DNA of 64,000 nt from Pseudogemmobacter bohemicus (GCF_003290025.1 NZ_QNHG01000002.1:1124976-1188975); one strand, 5' to 3'. Numbered from the stretch's first letter, positions 24,795 to 34,561 are shown. Notes: generated from the sequence alone by a model not told the origin. A program made the numbers and translations.

Positions 24795-26057
24795 TCAGAT
24801 CGGGAGGGCGATCAGCCGCGCGCCGTCCTGGTCGGTGATGCGGGCGGGGATAATGCGGCCTTCGGGCTGCGGGAGGGCAAAGGTGACTTCGGTGAACTGG
24901 CCGGTGCGGCCAAGATGCGGGCCCTCGGTCAACACCTGATGCACGGCGCCGAGCTGGCTGTTCAGATGGCGCGCCAGCGCGCGCGCGCCCTCGGCGCGCA
25001 GCCGCGCGGCGCGTTCGCGGATCAGCGGCCCCTTCACCTGCGGCATGCGGGCGGCCGGAGTGCCCTTGCGGGGGCTGTAGGGAAAGACATGCAGGAAGGT
25101 CAGGTCGCAATCGGAAACCAGCCTCAGGCTGTTCTCGAACATCTCTTCCGTCTCGGTCGGAAAGCCCGCGATAATATCGGCGCCGAAGATCAGATCCGGG
25201 CGCAGGCGGCGCGCCTCTTCGCAAAAGCGGATCGCATCATCGCGCAGATGGCGGCGCTTCATCCGTTTCAGGATCATGTCATCGCCGGCCTGAAGCGAGA
25301 GATGCAGATGCGGCATCAGCCGGCTCTCGGTGGCGATGGCCTGCATCAGGTTCTCATCGGCCTCGATGGAGTCGATCGAAGATATCCTGAGCCGCGCCAG
25401 ATCCGGCACCAGCCGCAGGATCCGCATCACCAGATCGCCCAGACGCGGTGTCGCCGGCAGGTCGGCGCCCCAGGAGGTGAGGTCAACGCCGGTCAGCACC
25501 ACCTCGTGAAACCCCTTATCCACCAGACGTTTGATCTGTTCGATCACCACCCCTGCCGGGACCGAGCGCGAATTGCCGCGCCCGTAAGGGATGATGCAAA
25601 AGGTGCAACGGTGATCGCAGCCATTCTGAACCTGGACATAGGCGCGGTGGCGGCCGAAGCCGTCGATCAGATGGCCGGCGGTCTCTTTCACCGACATGAT
25701 GTCATTGACGAGGGTTTTCTCGGTCTCGCCGATCAGGTCGGGCGCGCGCAGCGTCTGCCAGGTCTCCGCCTGCATTTTCTCATGGTTGCCGATCACCTTC
25801 GTGACCTCGGGCATTGCCGCGAAAGTCTCGGGTTCGGTCTGGGCCGCGCATCCGGTCACGATCACCTTTGCGCCGGGATTTTCCCTCGCCAGCCGGCGGA
25901 TTTCCTGCTTGGCCTTGCGGACGGCCTCGGCGGTGACCGCGCAGGTATTCACCACCACCGCGCCATCGACCCCCGCCGCTGCGGCGAGTTCCTTCATCGC
26001 TTCGGTCTCATAGGCGTTGAGCCGGCAGCCCAGCGTGGCGAAAACGGGCGCGTTCAT
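24795..26057 (-). CDS. mtaB: tRNA t6A37 methylthiotransferase MtaB
   Basis: A 420-residue radical SAM enzyme that adds a methylthio group to t6A37 of tRNAs. The N-terminal UPF0004 domain has the three cluster cysteines (C11 in [13 protein letters not shown]39 in NTCAVT, C70 in VTGCAAQ). The radical SAM CxxxCxxC is in [20 protein letters not shown] (about residue 148). The C-terminal TRAM domain ends the protein. Its ATG overlaps the dapF stop (ATGA), so dapF-mtaB are coupled, an arrangement common in alphaproteobacteria. Confidence 0.96.
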   Translation of the reverse strand: MNAPVFATLGCRLNAYETEAMKELAAAAGVDGAVVVNTCAVTAEAVRKAKQEIRRLARENPGAKVIVTGCAAQTEPETFAAMPEVTKVIGNHEKMQAETWQTLRAPDLIGETEKTLVNDIMSVKETAGHLIDGFGRHRAYVQVQNGCDHRCTFCIIPYGRGNSRSVPAGVVIEQIKRLVDKGFHEVVLTGVDLTSWGADLPATPRLGDLVMRILRLVPDLARLRISSIDSIEADENLMQAIATESRLMPHLHLSLQAGDDMILKRMKRRHLRDDAIRFCEEARRLRPDLIFGADIIAGFPTETEEMFENSLRLVSDCDLTFLHVFPYSPRKGTPAARMPQVKGPLIRERAARLRAEGARALARHLNSQLGAVHQVLTEGPHLGRTGQFTEVTFALPQPEGRIIPARITDQDGARLIALPI

Positions 26058-26917
26058 GTCAGCGAGGCCAGGAATGCCTGGGGGATGCGCCCCTCGAAGA
26101 CCAGCGCCACCGGCCCGGCCATCCAGACGCCATCCTCGCGCCAGTCGATCTCCAGCACGCCGCCATCCAGGTCCAGCGTCACATGGCGCCCGGTCAACCC
26201 GCGCAGATGTGCCGCCACCGCCGTGGCGCAGGCGCCGGAACCACAGGCGAGCGTGATGCCGGCCCCCCGCTCCCAGACCCGCATACGCAACCGGTCAGGG
26301 CTGGTAAGGCTGGCGAATTCGACATTGGTGCGTTCGGGGAAAAGCGGGTTGCGCTCCACCAGCGGGCCGCGCGCGGCGACATCCGTTGTTTCTGCATCGG
26401 GAACAAAGAACACGCAATGCGGGTTGCCCATGCCGACCGCCAGCGGATCGCCCTCCAGCGGAAGATGCAGGGTATCGACGGCATGGGAGAGCGGCAGCTC
26501 CTCCCAGTTCAGCTGGGGATGCCCCATATTCACAGTGACCCGGCCATCGGCCAGCCGTTCGGCGCGCAGGATCCCGCGTCGGGTGATCAGCGTCACCGTC
26601 TCTGTGCCCAGATCACGCATCACATAGTCGGAGACGCAGCGCGTGGCATTGCCGCAGGCCCCGGCGCGGCTGCCATCGGTGTTCCAGAAATCAAGGCTGA
26701 AATCGACGCCCGCTTCACTCTCGGGCGCCGGGCGGATCTCGGCCAGCTGGTCAAAGCCCACGCCCCGGTTGCGATCCCCCAAAGCGCGCGCCAGGGCAGC
26801 CGTGACCACCGCCTCGCCACGCCCGCGCGAGTCGATCACCACGAAATCATTGCCCGCCCCATGCATCTTGACGAAGGGCAGGCCGCTGAGGTCAGGGCCC
26901 TTTTCCATGCGCCCCAT
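26054..26917 (-). CDS. dapF: Diaminopimelate epimerase
   Basis: A 287-residue PLP-independent epimerase converting LL- to meso-diaminopimelate for lysine and peptidoglycan. The two catalytic cysteines are in GACGNATRC (about residue 86) and [15 protein letters not shown] (about 230). [15 protein letters not shown] near the start and PHCVFFV in the middle are family signatures. The start may be ATG 26917 or the internal ATG three codons later. It is first in the dapF-mtaB unit and divergent from the amidase gene. Confidence 0.96.
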   Translation of the reverse strand: MGRMEKGPDLSGLPFVKMHGAGNDFVVIDSRGRGEAVVTAALARALGDRNRGVGFDQLAEIRPAPESEAGVDFSLDFWNTDGSRAGACGNATRCVSDYVMRDLGTETVTLITRRGILRAERLADGRVTVNMGHPQLNWEELPLSHAVDTLHLPLEGDPLAVGMGNPHCVFFVPDAETTDVAARGPLVERNPLFPERTNVEFASLTSPDRLRMRVWERGAGITLACGSGACATAVAAHLRGLTGRHVTLDLDGGVLEIDWREDGVWMAGPVALVFEGRIPQAFLASLT

Positions 26918-27045
26918 ATACGCCCGCGCCGCCCCGCAATCCAGAGCGCAATGCAGATACCGGCTTGCCAGTTCTGTGCTGGCTCTTTCGCATCGGAGCG
27001 GAGCTCTGCTAGCCTCGTCCCGGCAACTGGCAATACGGACATATC

Positions 27046-28464
27046 ATGGATCTCACCGCGCGCTCCGCCCTTGACCTTTCGCGCCTGATCACGACCCGCG
27101 AGGTCAAGCCCTCCGAGGTGATGGCGGCGCATCTGGACCGCATCGCTGCCGTCAATCCGGGCGTCAATGCGGTGGTGTCGCTGCGCGATCCCGACCGGAT
27201 CATGGAGGAGGCGCTGGCTCTGGATCAGCGCCGGCCCGAGGGTGCGCTTTTCGGCCTGCCGCTGGCGGTCAAGGATCTGCTGAACACGCGTGGTATCCGC
27301 ACGACCTATGGCTCGCCGCTTTATGCGGATCATGTGCCCGAGGCCGATGACCTGATCGTGGCGCGGATGCGGGCGGCCGGCGCGGTGCTGATCGGCAAGA
27401 CCAATACGCCGGAATGGGGCCATGGCAGCCACAGCTTCAACCCGGTCCATGGCGTGACGCGGAACCCCTATGACCTCTCGCGTTCTGCGGGAGGGTCTTC
27501 GGGCGGTGCGGCGGCGGCACTGGCGGCGCATATGGTGCCGCTGGCCGATGGATCAGACATGATGGGCAGTCTGCGCAACCCGGCAGCCTTTTGTAATGTT
27601 TATGGTTTCCGCCCCAGCTGGGGGCTGGTTCCCACCGATGCCGGGGCAGAGACCTTCCTCGACACCATGGCGACCGAAGGCCCGATGGCGCGCGATGTTG
27701 CGGATATCGCGCTGCTGCTTGGCGTCCAGGCCGGGGCGAACCCGCTGACCCCCTTCGGCCAGCCGGCTGAGGATTATCTCGCCGCAGTCCAGGCCGCACC
27801 CGATGATCTCAGGGGCAAACGCTTCGCCTGGTTTGGCGATTTCGGCGGTCAGCTGCCGTTTGAGCCGGGCATCATCGCCACTTGCGAGGCCGGGCTGAAG
27901 ACGCTTACCGATCTCGGGGCCGAGGTGGTGCCGGTGCAGCTTCCGGTCCCGGCCGAAGAGCTCTGGCAGGCCTGGATCACGCTGCGCAGCTTCCTCAATT
28001 TCGGCTCGAAAGGCCATGAGCGCCGCGATCCCTCCCGCTGGGAGCAGCTCAAACCCGAAACCCGCTGGGAGGTTGAGACCGGCGCTGCCGTCACGCCCGA
28101 AGCCCTCTACCGCGCGTCGAAAATCCGCTCGCTCTGGTATGCACGCGCCCATGAGATGCTGGCGGAATTCGACGCGCTGGTGATGCCGGTGGCCCAGGTC
28201 TGGCCCTTCCCGGCGGAATGGCGCTACCCCGATATCATCGCGGGCAGGCAGATGGATACCTATCACCGCTGGATGGAGGTGGTGGTGCCGGTCTCGCTGA
28301 TCGGCCTTCCTGCGCTGGCTGTGCCGGTGGGATCTGGCGAGGATGGCCTGCCGACCGGCATCCAGATCGCGGGCCGTCACGGCGCAGACGCCGCGATTCT
28401 CGCCATGGGCGAGGCCTGGCACCGCGCCACCCGCTGGCCTGAAAAATACCCGCCCCGGATTTGA
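27046..28464 (+). CDS. Amidase (amidase-signature family)
   Basis: A 472-residue amide hydrolase with the Ser-cisSer-Lys triad. The Lys is in LPLAVKDLLNT (about residue 77). The glycine/serine-rich signature is SAGGSSGGAAAALAAHMVP (about 148). The nucleophile loop is DGSDMMGSLRNPAAFCNVYGFRPS (about 172). It has the usual length for free-standing amidases and no GatCB partner genes nearby, so it is not a Glu-tRNA amidotransferase subunit. It stands alone, divergent from dapF. The substrate is unknown. Confidence 0.92.
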   Translation: MDLTARSALDLSRLITTREVKPSEVMAAHLDRIAAVNPGVNAVVSLRDPDRIMEEALALDQRRPEGALFGLPLAVKDLLNTRGIRTTYGSPLYADHVPEADDLIVARMRAAGAVLIGKTNTPEWGHGSHSFNPVHGVTRNPYDLSRSAGGSSGGAAAALAAHMVPLADGSDMMGSLRNPAAFCNVYGFRPSWGLVPTDAGAETFLDTMATEGPMARDVADIALLLGVQAGANPLTPFGQPAEDYLAAVQAAPDDLRGKRFAWFGDFGGQLPFEPGIIATCEAGLKTLTDLGAEVVPVQLPVPAEELWQAWITLRSFLNFGSKGHERRDPSRWEQLKPETRWEVETGAAVTPEALYRASKIRSLWYARAHEMLAEFDALVMPVAQVWPFPAEWRYPDIIAGRQMDTYHRWMEVVVPVSLIGLPALAVPVGSGEDGLPTGIQIAGRHGADAAILAMGEAWHRATRWPEKYPPRI

Positions 28465-28584
28465 GGGCTGGCCCCAAAGGGCAGCCACCAGGCCAGAGCG
28501 GGCCCCGGCACGGGGCCGGTAAGGCCAGAAGACGAACCGGATCAGAACCCGATGCACCCTCCGACAGGGGAGACAAGAGGGGGT

Positions 28585-28608
28585 CCGGGGGAGAGTACTC
28601 TCCCCCGG
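28585..28608. repeat. Perfect 24-bp palindrome between convergent genes
   Basis: CCGGGGGAGAGT followed directly by its exact complement ACTCTCCCCCGG. It lies between the amidase and the aldehyde dehydrogenase stops and may act as a bidirectional mRNA end or be a dispersed extragenic palindrome of the genus. The rest of 28465-28647 contains no gene. Confidence 0.6.
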
Positions 28609-28647
28609 CCTTGCCCGAAGGCGGTCAGATTTCAGAAGAATGGAACC

Positions 28648-30165
28648 TCAGAAGAAGCCGAGTTTCTTCGGATTGTAGGACACCAGCAGGTTCTTGGTTT
28701 CCTGATAATGGTCCAGCATCATCTTGTGGTTTTCACGCCCGATGCCCGACTGCTTATAGCCCCCGAAGGCCGCGCCGGCCGGGTAGAGGTGGTAGCAATT
28801 GGTCCAGACCCGGCCCGCCTCGATGGCACGGCCCGCGCGGTAGGCGGTGTTCGCATTGCGTGACCAGACGCCGGCACCAAGACCGAAGACGGTGTCATTG
28901 GCGATCTCGATGGCTTCGTCCTGGGTCTTGAAGGTGGTCACCGAAACGACCGGCCCGAAGATCTCTTCCTGGAAGATCCGCATCTTGTTCGAACCCTCGA
29001 ACACGGTCGGCTGGATGTAGAAGCCGTTCGAGATATCGCCGTTGAAATGGTTCGCAGAGCCGCCGGTCAGCACTTTCGCGCCTTCCTTCGGGCCCAGCTC
29101 CAGGTAAGAGCTGATCTTGTCGAATTGCTGTTTCGAGGCCTGGGCACCGATCATGGTATTCGACTGGCGCGGGTCACCGGCCACGATGGCCTCGACGCGT
29201 TTCAGGGCGCGCTCCATGAAGCGGTCATAGATCGATTCCTGGATCAGCGCGCGCGATGGGCAGGTGCAGACCTCACCCTGGTTCAGCGCGAAAAGGGTGA
29301 AGCCTTCCAGCGCCTTGTCGAAATAGTCGTCATCCTCGTCCATCACGTCTTCGAAGAAGATGTTCGGCGATTTGCCGCCCAGCTCCAGCGTGATATTGGT
29401 CAGGTTGTCGGCAGCCGCGCGCATTATCGACTTGCCCACCGGGGTCGAGCCGGTGAAGGCGATCTTGGCGATCCGCGGGCTCGACGCCAGCGCGGCACCT
29501 GCTTCGGCACCGGTGCCATTGACGATGTTCAGCACACCCGGCGGCAGCAGATCTTCGATGAAGGACAGGAGGAACAGGATCGAGGCCGGGGTTTGTTCCG
29601 CCGGTTTCAGCACGATGCAATTGCCCGCTGCCAGCGCCGGCGCCAGTTTCCAGGCCGCCATCAGGATCGGGAAATTCCACGGGATGATCTGGCCGACAAC
29701 GCCCAGCGGCTCGTGGAAGTGATAGGCGACGGTATCGTCGTCGATCTGCCCGATCGAACCTTCCTGAGCGCGGATCGCACCGGCAAAGTAGCGGAAATGG
29801 TCGATGGCCAGCGGGATATCGGCCGCCATGGTCTCGCGCAGCGGTTTGCCGTTATCCCAGGTCTCGGCAATCGCGATGGCCTGCAGGTTCTCTTCGATCC
29901 GGGCCGCGATTTGAAGCAGGATATTCGAGCGTGCGGTGGTCGAGGTCGCGGCCCAGCCACGGCGGGCAGCATGGGCGGCATCCAGCGCCGCTTCGATATC
30001 CGACGCGTCCGAGCGCGCCACTTCGCAGATCACCCCGCCGGTCACTGGCGAGATATTCTCCATATACCGGCCCGCTTTCGGCGCGACCCACTGGCCGCCG
30101 ATGAAGTTGTCGTACCGGGTTTTGAACGGCGCTGCATTGAGGCCGAATTCTTCATGCTTGGTCAT
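28648..30165 (-). CDS. NAD-dependent aldehyde dehydrogenase (AcoD/AldB/ExaC type)
   Basis: A 505-residue oxidoreductase, probably acetaldehyde or related aldehyde to acid. The catalytic Cys is in [15 protein letters not shown], the typical AldB/AcoD variant with CTCPSR. The Glu is in [17 protein letters not shown], and the NAD-binding [12 protein letters not shown] is present. ATG 30165 has a strong AAAGGAGGAG RBS; an upstream extension to 30231 lacks one. A perfect palindrome 102 bases upstream and an AcoR-like regulator behind it on the same strand suggest that the regulator controls it. Confidence 0.95.
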   Translation of the reverse strand: MTKHEEFGLNAAPFKTRYDNFIGGQWVAPKAGRYMENISPVTGGVICEVARSDASDIEAALDAAHAARRGWAATSTTARSNILLQIAARIEENLQAIAIAETWDNGKPLRETMAADIPLAIDHFRYFAGAIRAQEGSIGQIDDDTVAYHFHEPLGVVGQIIPWNFPILMAAWKLAPALAAGNCIVLKPAEQTPASILFLLSFIEDLLPPGVLNIVNGTGAEAGAALASSPRIAKIAFTGSTPVGKSIMRAAADNLTNITLELGGKSPNIFFEDVMDEDDDYFDKALEGFTLFALNQGEVCTCPSRALIQESIYDRFMERALKRVEAIVAGDPRQSNTMIGAQASKQQFDKISSYLELGPKEGAKVLTGGSANHFNGDISNGFYIQPTVFEGSNKMRIFQEEIFGPVVSVTTFKTQDEAIEIANDTVFGLGAGVWSRNANTAYRAGRAIEAGRVWTNCYHLYPAGAAFGGYKQSGIGRENHKMMLDHYQETKNLLVSYNPKKLGFF

Positions 30166-30266
30166 GGTAGCTCCTCCTTTGGCCGCCCTCCCCGGCGGCT
30201 GATGGGACCAAGCTGACGGGCTTCGGGGCACAGGTCACCCCCCTGGCAGCGCCGCAACTGCGAAAG

Positions 30267-30286
30267 CTGTCTCAGTTCTGAGACAG
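30267..30286. promoter_or_regulatory. Perfect palindrome upstream of the aldehyde dehydrogenase gene
   Basis: CTGTCTCAG-TT-CTGAGACAG, nine-base arms without mismatch, is about 100 bases before the dehydrogenase start in the 255-base gap behind the AcoR-like gene. This is the expected location of an upstream activator site. No convincing sigma-54 -24/-12 pair was seen downstream. Confidence 0.65.
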
Positions 30287-30420
30287 TCCGGCGCCCGAAT
30301 GCCCTCCTGAATGTGACGCGGGAAGAGAGAGGAACGATGTCAGAGCCAGGGTGATTCCCCCAGGGGCCGCAGATCGCGCCGTGCGTGGTCTGGTCAAACC
30401 AGGATGGCTGCGTGACGGTC

Positions 30421-31383
30421 TTACTCGGGGCGGCCCATCTTGCGGTGCAGCGTGGCGCGGCTGATCCCGAGCGCGCGCGCAGCGGCAGAAATATTGCCGC
30501 CGGTTCGGGCGATGGCGCGGGCGATCACCGCGCGCTCGCCGTCTTCGGGGCGCAGATGGCTTGCAATGCCCAGGAGATCGGCAGCCGGAACCGGGTTCTT
30601 CGCAAGATCGCCCGACAGGCCCAGATGCTGGCGCGCCATGCGCGTCGCCCCGATCACCAGTTCATCGGCATCAACCGCCAGCAGCGCGCCGGTGCCGCGA
30701 TCCGCGCCGGGAACCAGCACCATCCGCGCGGTCGCATAGCGGGCCTGGAACAGATCGGCCTCGATCCGCCGGGCGGCTTCATGGACGGAATGGCTCAGGA
30801 GGCCCGAGAAACTCTCGGCGATATCGGCGCGCACGGTCGAGACATCGAGCACCGCCACCAGATCACCCGAAGGATCCCAGATCGGTGCCGAGGCGCAGGT
30901 CAGCGCGGTATTGGCGGCAAGGTAATGCTGGTCGCGATGGATCACCACCGAACGCCCCTCGGCCAGACAGGTGCCGATCCCGTTGGTTCCCACCGCCGAT
31001 TCGCTCCAGTCCGAGCCGGCGCTGAGGCCCGCATCCTGGAAATCGCGATCCTCAGAGGCTTTCACCAGCCGCTCGAACGGGATGCCTTCCTCGCTGGCAA
31101 GGATCACGCTGGCGCCGAAGCCGCCCACCACCTGGAACAGCCGCTCCAGCGTCGGGCGGGCGGCGCGGGTCACCGGCTCCATCCGTTCGCGCAGCCTGGT
31201 CAGGCCCGGACCGTCCAGGCGCTGATCGCGCGGCGCAATGGCCGAGGGCGCCAGCCCATGCCGGGCCGAGCGCGCCCAGGACGCTACAATCGAAGAGCGC
31301 GCGGCCTGGCCCTTTTCCAGCGCTGCGGAAACCTGGGCCTCATGGTCGCGGACAGTGCGGCCGGTGGTGATACTGCCTGGCAT
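30421..31383 (-). CDS. AcoR-like regulator with GAF and Fis HTH domains, no AAA+ domain
   Basis: A 320-residue regulator. It has an N-terminal helical part (ARSSIVASWARSARHGL, as in AcoR/Fis activators) and a GAF-like sensor at about 60-200 (DWSESAVGTNGIGTCLAEG, DQHYLAANTALTCASAPIWD). The C-terminal Fis HTH reads RAIARTGGNISAAARALGIS then RATLHRKMG. AcoR is normally about 600-660 residues with a central sigma-54 AAA+ ATPase (GESGTGKE, GAFTGA); neither motif is present here. It should therefore act without sigma-54 opening. The start ATG 31383 is preceded by a purine-rich GGAGGGAGGGGG run. It lies behind the aldehyde dehydrogenase gene on the same strand. Confidence 0.88.
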   Translation of the reverse strand: MPGSITTGRTVRDHEAQVSAALEKGQAARSSIVASWARSARHGLAPSAIAPRDQRLDGPGLTRLRERMEPVTRAARPTLERLFQVVGGFGASVILASEEGIPFERLVKASEDRDFQDAGLSAGSDWSESAVGTNGIGTCLAEGRSVVIHRDQHYLAANTALTCASAPIWDPSGDLVAVLDVSTVRADIAESFSGLLSHSVHEAARRIEADLFQARYATARMVLVPGADRGTGALLAVDADELVIGATRMARQHLGLSGDLAKNPVPAADLLGIASHLRPEDGERAVIARAIARTGGNISAAARALGISRATLHRKMGRPE

Positions 31384-31714
31384 GGTTCGGCCCCCTCCCT
31401 CCACTGCCGAGGCAAGGGCGCCTGGCTGGAATTGCAACCTGATACTGCAGTTCGCTCACCCGGAGCCCCGTCTTCCTGCTAATCTTCCTGCTATGCTCTG
31501 ACCCGGATCGCCGGCTCACCTCTGGGGTCACCACCATGCCGCTGCCAGCCAAATGGGCATTGCCCACAGAGATGCGTCACTCCGGATGCGACAGAGTAAC
31601 GCATGTTCTGCTTTCAGGGGCAAGAAATCTTGTGACCTCGTCAGGAGCCTGCGCAACCAGTGCCGAAAACGCCGGGTCCAGAACCCCAATTCCAGTCAGA
31701 AGGTCCTGTCCAGG
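31384..31714. promoter_or_regulatory. Divergent intergenic region with an imperfect dyad
   Basis: About 330 bases between the AcoR-like gene and the bestrophin-like gene, without a supported gene. It contains an imperfect dyad at 31572-31604: ATGCGTCACT and AGTAACGCAT (one mismatch in ten) separated by 13 bases, about 110 bases before the channel gene. A perfect copy of the CTGTCTCAG palindrome is not present here. Confidence 0.45.
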
Positions 31715-32599
31715 ATGATTGTCCGTGACAAACCCACCCCGCTGCAACTCCTGACCGCCACCCGCGGCTCGATCATTTTCCAGGTCGCCCCGCCCGTGCT
31801 GTTCGTGGCCTGTTTCGCGCTTGTCGTCGTGCTGCTTGACCATCTGACACCCTGGGTGCCGCATCTGAATGCCGCCGCCTATACGGTGTTCGGGATCGGG
31901 CTGTCGCTGTTTCTGGGCTTTCGCAATGCCGCCGCCTATGACCGCTGGTGGGAGGCGCGCAAGCTCTGGGGCGGGCTGCTGGCCGATCTGCGCAGCTTTG
32001 CGCGGGAGGTCGAGACCTTCGTGCCTGACCCGGCCCGGCGCGAGCGGATCCTGCGTCTTGCGATCGAATTCATCCATGCCCACCGGATCAATCTGCGCAA
32101 ACTGCCGCCGCCCGAGACCGGGCCGGGATCGGAGTTCCGCCTGGCCACCCATCCGCCCTGTGCGGCGATGGATGCGATCACCGACATCCTCAGCGACGGC
32201 TATCGCAAGGGCGAGATCGACGGCTTCGGGGCGCGGGCGCTGACCACCCGCATGGCAAATCTGGCACTGCAACAGGCCGGCGCCGAGCGGATCGCCAACA
32301 GCCCGCTGCCCTATGTCTATTCGCTGCTGATCTATCGCACGACCTGGCTTTACTGCCTGCTTCTGCCACTGGCTCTGGCCGAGACCACCGGCTGGCTCTC
32401 GCCGCTTTTCACCGCCATCGTGGCCTATATGTTCCTTGGCCTTGCCGAAGTGACCGAAGAGCTGAGCCATCCTTTCGGCACCAGCCCCAATGGCCTGCCG
32501 CTGGACGCGATCTGCCGCGCCTGCGAGATCAGCCTCGCGCCGCATCTGGGCGAGGCGCCGCCGAAACCGCTGGGTCCGGTGGACCATTATCTCAGCTGA
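31715..32599 (+). CDS. Bestrophin-like/UPF0187 (YneE family) membrane channel
   Basis: A 294-residue inner-membrane protein. Family marks are FLGFRNAAAYDRWWEARKLWGG at about residue 66, which follows the second membrane helix, and the late segment EELSHPFGTSPNGLPLDAICR. Four hydrophobic helices are visible (about 20-45, 50-70, 205-225, 230-250). Bacterial bestrophins form pentameric cation-preferring channels; physiological roles are mostly unknown. The start at 31715 gives the normal family length; a frame extends further upstream but without matching sequence. Confidence 0.88.
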   Translation: MIVRDKPTPLQLLTATRGSIIFQVAPPVLFVACFALVVVLLDHLTPWVPHLNAAAYTVFGIGLSLFLGFRNAAAYDRWWEARKLWGGLLADLRSFAREVETFVPDPARRERILRLAIEFIHAHRINLRKLPPPETGPGSEFRLATHPPCAAMDAITDILSDGYRKGEIDGFGARALTTRMANLALQQAGAERIANSPLPYVYSLLIYRTTWLYCLLLPLALAETTGWLSPLFTAIVAYMFLGLAEVTEELSHPFGTSPNGLPLDAICRACEISLAPHLGEAPPKPLGPVDHYLS

Positions 32600-32638
32600 G
32601 CGCTTGCAAGGGGCGCGCAGGGGAAGGACACTGAGCCG

Positions 32639-33004
32639 ATGAAACGCTTTTTTCTGCGCCTTTACTTTGACAATGCCATGGTCGGCCCCGGCAAGGCTGA
32701 ACTTCTGGAACATATCCGCGAGACCGGTTCGATCTCGGCCGCCGGTCGCGCCATGGGGATGAGCTATAAGCGCGCCTGGATGCTGGTCGAAGAGCTGAAC
32801 GCCGCCTTTTCCGGCCCGCTGGTCGCCAGTGCGCGCGGCGGCCCGGGCGGCGGCGGCGCGCATCTGACACCCGAGGGTGATCAGGTGCTGGCGCTGTTTC
32901 GCGAGATCGAGCGCAAAGCGCGCGAGGCCGGGGCGGATGAAATTGCGGCGCTTGAGGCGATGCTGGCGCCCGCTGCCATCAGCGATATGGCCGTCAGGAA
33001 ATAA
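32639..33004 (+). CDS. ModE-type winged-helix regulator lacking molybdate-binding (MOP) domains
   Basis: A 121-residue protein covering only the ModE N-terminal DNA-binding domain (LLEHIRETGSISAAGRAMGMSYKRAWMLVEELN then GGPGGGGAHLTPEGDQVLALFREIE). Full ModE is about 260 residues with a tandem MOP repeat for molybdate; this short version has none. Such short ModE-like proteins often sit before modABC, as here (66 bases before modA), and likely regulate it, but molybdate sensing must come from elsewhere or from a different mode. Confidence 0.88.
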   Translation: MKRFFLRLYFDNAMVGPGKAELLEHIRETGSISAAGRAMGMSYKRAWMLVEELNAAFSGPLVASARGGPGGGGAHLTPEGDQVLALFREIERKAREAGADEIAALEAMLAPAAISDMAVRK

Positions 33005-33070
33005 CCCTTGCGCCAGGCTCTCCGGACGGTCTTTATGTCCGCGTAGAAATATCGCACCGGAGGAAACCCG

Positions 33071-33838
33071 ATGTCTCTCGCCCGCCGTTCCGCCATGCTC
33101 GCGACCGTCTTCAGCTTTGCGCTGCCCGCCCTGGTCCAGGCCGAAGAGGTGGTCGTCTTTGCCGCCGCCTCGATGAAAAACGCGCTGGATGAGGTTGCTG
33201 CGAAATTCGGGGAAGAAACCGGCAATACGGTGGTGATCTCCTATGCCGGCTCGAATGCGCTGGCCAGGCAGATCATCGAAGGCGCCCCGGCCGATATCTT
33301 CATCTCGGCCGCCGTGAACTGGATGGATGAGGTCGAAAGGGCCGGTCTGGTGGTCGATGGCGCGCGCGAGGATCTCCTGGGCAATACCCTGGTGCTGGTG
33401 GCGCATGGCAAGGATGCCGCGCCGGTCGAAATCGGCGCGGGCTTTGACCTCAGGGCGCTGCTGGGGGATGGAAAACTCGCCATGGCGCTGGTCGATTCAG
33501 TGCCCGCCGGCCAATATGGCAAGGCCGCGCTGGAGCATCTGGGCCAATGGTCCGCGGTCGAGGGCTCGGTCGCCCAGGCCGATAATGTCCGCGCCACACT
33601 GGCGCTGGTCGCCCAGGGCGAGGCGCCTTATGGCATCGTCTACGCCACCGATGCCGTGGCCGAGGATAATGTCACCGTTGCCGGCACCTTCCCCGCTGAC
33701 AGCCATAAACCGATCGTCTACCCTGCCGCCCTGCTGAGCGGCGCGGCGGATGCGGCGGATCGCGCTTTCTACGAGGCCCTGTCGGGGGATGAGGCCGATA
33801 AGATCTTTGCCGCCGAAGGCTTTGCGATCCTGAACTGA
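33071..33838 (+). CDS. modA: Molybdate ABC transporter periplasmic binding protein
   Basis: A 255-residue class II binding protein. The signal peptide spans 1-24 (MSLARRSAMLATVFSFALPALVQA), cleaved before EE. Oxyanion-binding signatures are VFAAASMKNALDEVAAKF at the N-terminus, VISYAGSNALARQI, and MALVDSVPAGQYGKAALEHLG and GIVYATDAV in the second lobe. It supplies molybdate or tungstate to ModBC. The strong GGAGGAAA RBS lies just before ATG 33071. First gene of modABC. Confidence 0.95.
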   Translation: MSLARRSAMLATVFSFALPALVQAEEVVVFAAASMKNALDEVAAKFGEETGNTVVISYAGSNALARQIIEGAPADIFISAAVNWMDEVERAGLVVDGAREDLLGNTLVLVAHGKDAAPVEIGAGFDLRALLGDGKLAMALVDSVPAGQYGKAALEHLGQWSAVEGSVAQADNVRATLALVAQGEAPYGIVYATDAVAEDNVTVAGTFPADSHKPIVYPAALLSGAADAADRAFYEALSGDEADKIFAAEGFAILN

Positions 33839-33862
33839 GACGGAAGGAAGGGCCTGCAAGGC

Positions 33863-34561
33863 GTGGCGGACTGGCTTTCCCCTGACGAATGGAATGCGGT
33901 GCTCCTGTCGCTGCGGGTGTCGTTCTGGGCGGTGCTGATCTCGCTCCCGTTCGGGCTGCTGGTGGCCCATGCGCTTGCCCGGTGGGAGTTTCCGGGCAAG
34001 CAGGTGCTGAACGGCATCGTGCATCTGCCGCTGATCCTGCCGCCGGTGGTGACGGGCTATCTGCTTTTGATCACCTTCGGGCGCAAAGGTTCGGTGGGGC
34101 AATATCTCGACCAGTGGTTCGGGATCGTCTTTGCCTTTCGCTGGACAGGGGCGGTGCTGGCCGCTGCCGTCATGGCCTTTCCGCTGATGGTGCGCGCCAT
34201 GCGGCTTGCCATCGAGGCGGTCGATCCAAAGCTGGAACAGGCGGGCGCCACGCTGGGCGCCTCGAAACCCTGGGTCTGGCTGACCGTGACGCTGCCGATG
34301 ATCCTGCCCGGGGTGGTCGCCGGTGCCATTCTCGCCTTTGCCAAGGCGATGGGGGAATTCGGCGCCACCATCACCTTTGTCTCGAACATTCCGGGGCAGA
34401 CCCGCACCCTGCCAACCGCCATCTATTCCTTCATGCAGGTGCCGGGAGGCGAGGCCCAGGCCGCCCGCCTGGTCTGGGTTGCGATTGCCATCGCGATGGC
34501 GGCGCTTTTGCTGTCGGAATGGGTTTCACGCCTGGTTGCGCGCAGGATATCCGGGAAATGA
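33863..34561 (+). CDS. modB: Molybdate ABC transporter permease
   Basis: A 232-residue inner-membrane permease with about five to six helices. The coupling-loop EAA motif reads KLEQAGATLGASKPWVWLTVTLPMILPGVVAGAILAFAKAMGEFGAT, typical for ModB. It starts with GTG 33863; the N-terminus DWLSPDEWNAVLLSLRVSFWAVLISLP matches family starts. Its stop overlaps modC by four bases (ATGA). Confidence 0.95.
   Translation: MADWLSPDEWNAVLLSLRVSFWAVLISLPFGLLVAHALARWEFPGKQVLNGIVHLPLILPPVVTGYLLLITFGRKGSVGQYLDQWFGIVFAFRWTGAVLAAAVMAFPLMVRAMRLAIEAVDPKLEQAGATLGASKPWVWLTVTLPMILPGVVAGAILAFAKAMGEFGATITFVSNIPGQTRTLPTAIYSFMQVPGGEAQAARLVWVAIAIAMAALLLSEWVSRLVARRISGK

Noticed and set aside
24777-26627. Open frame of over 600 codons opposite mtaB and dapF
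   Set aside because: Spans two well-supported genes and their overlap; shadow of GC bias.
30166-30420. Sigma-54 promoter for the aldehyde dehydrogenase
   Set aside because: No convincing TGGCAC-N5-TTGC pair on the minus strand; not claimed, although an AcoR-like regulator is next to it.
33005-33070. Possible molybdenum-cofactor riboswitch or Mo box before modA
   Set aside because: The gap is only 66 bases, with a short GGAC/GTCC hairpin at most; not enough structure to support either.
31577-33406. Open frame of over 600 codons opposite the bestrophin-like, modE-like and modA genes
   Set aside because: Covers three supported genes and the gaps between them; no family pattern.
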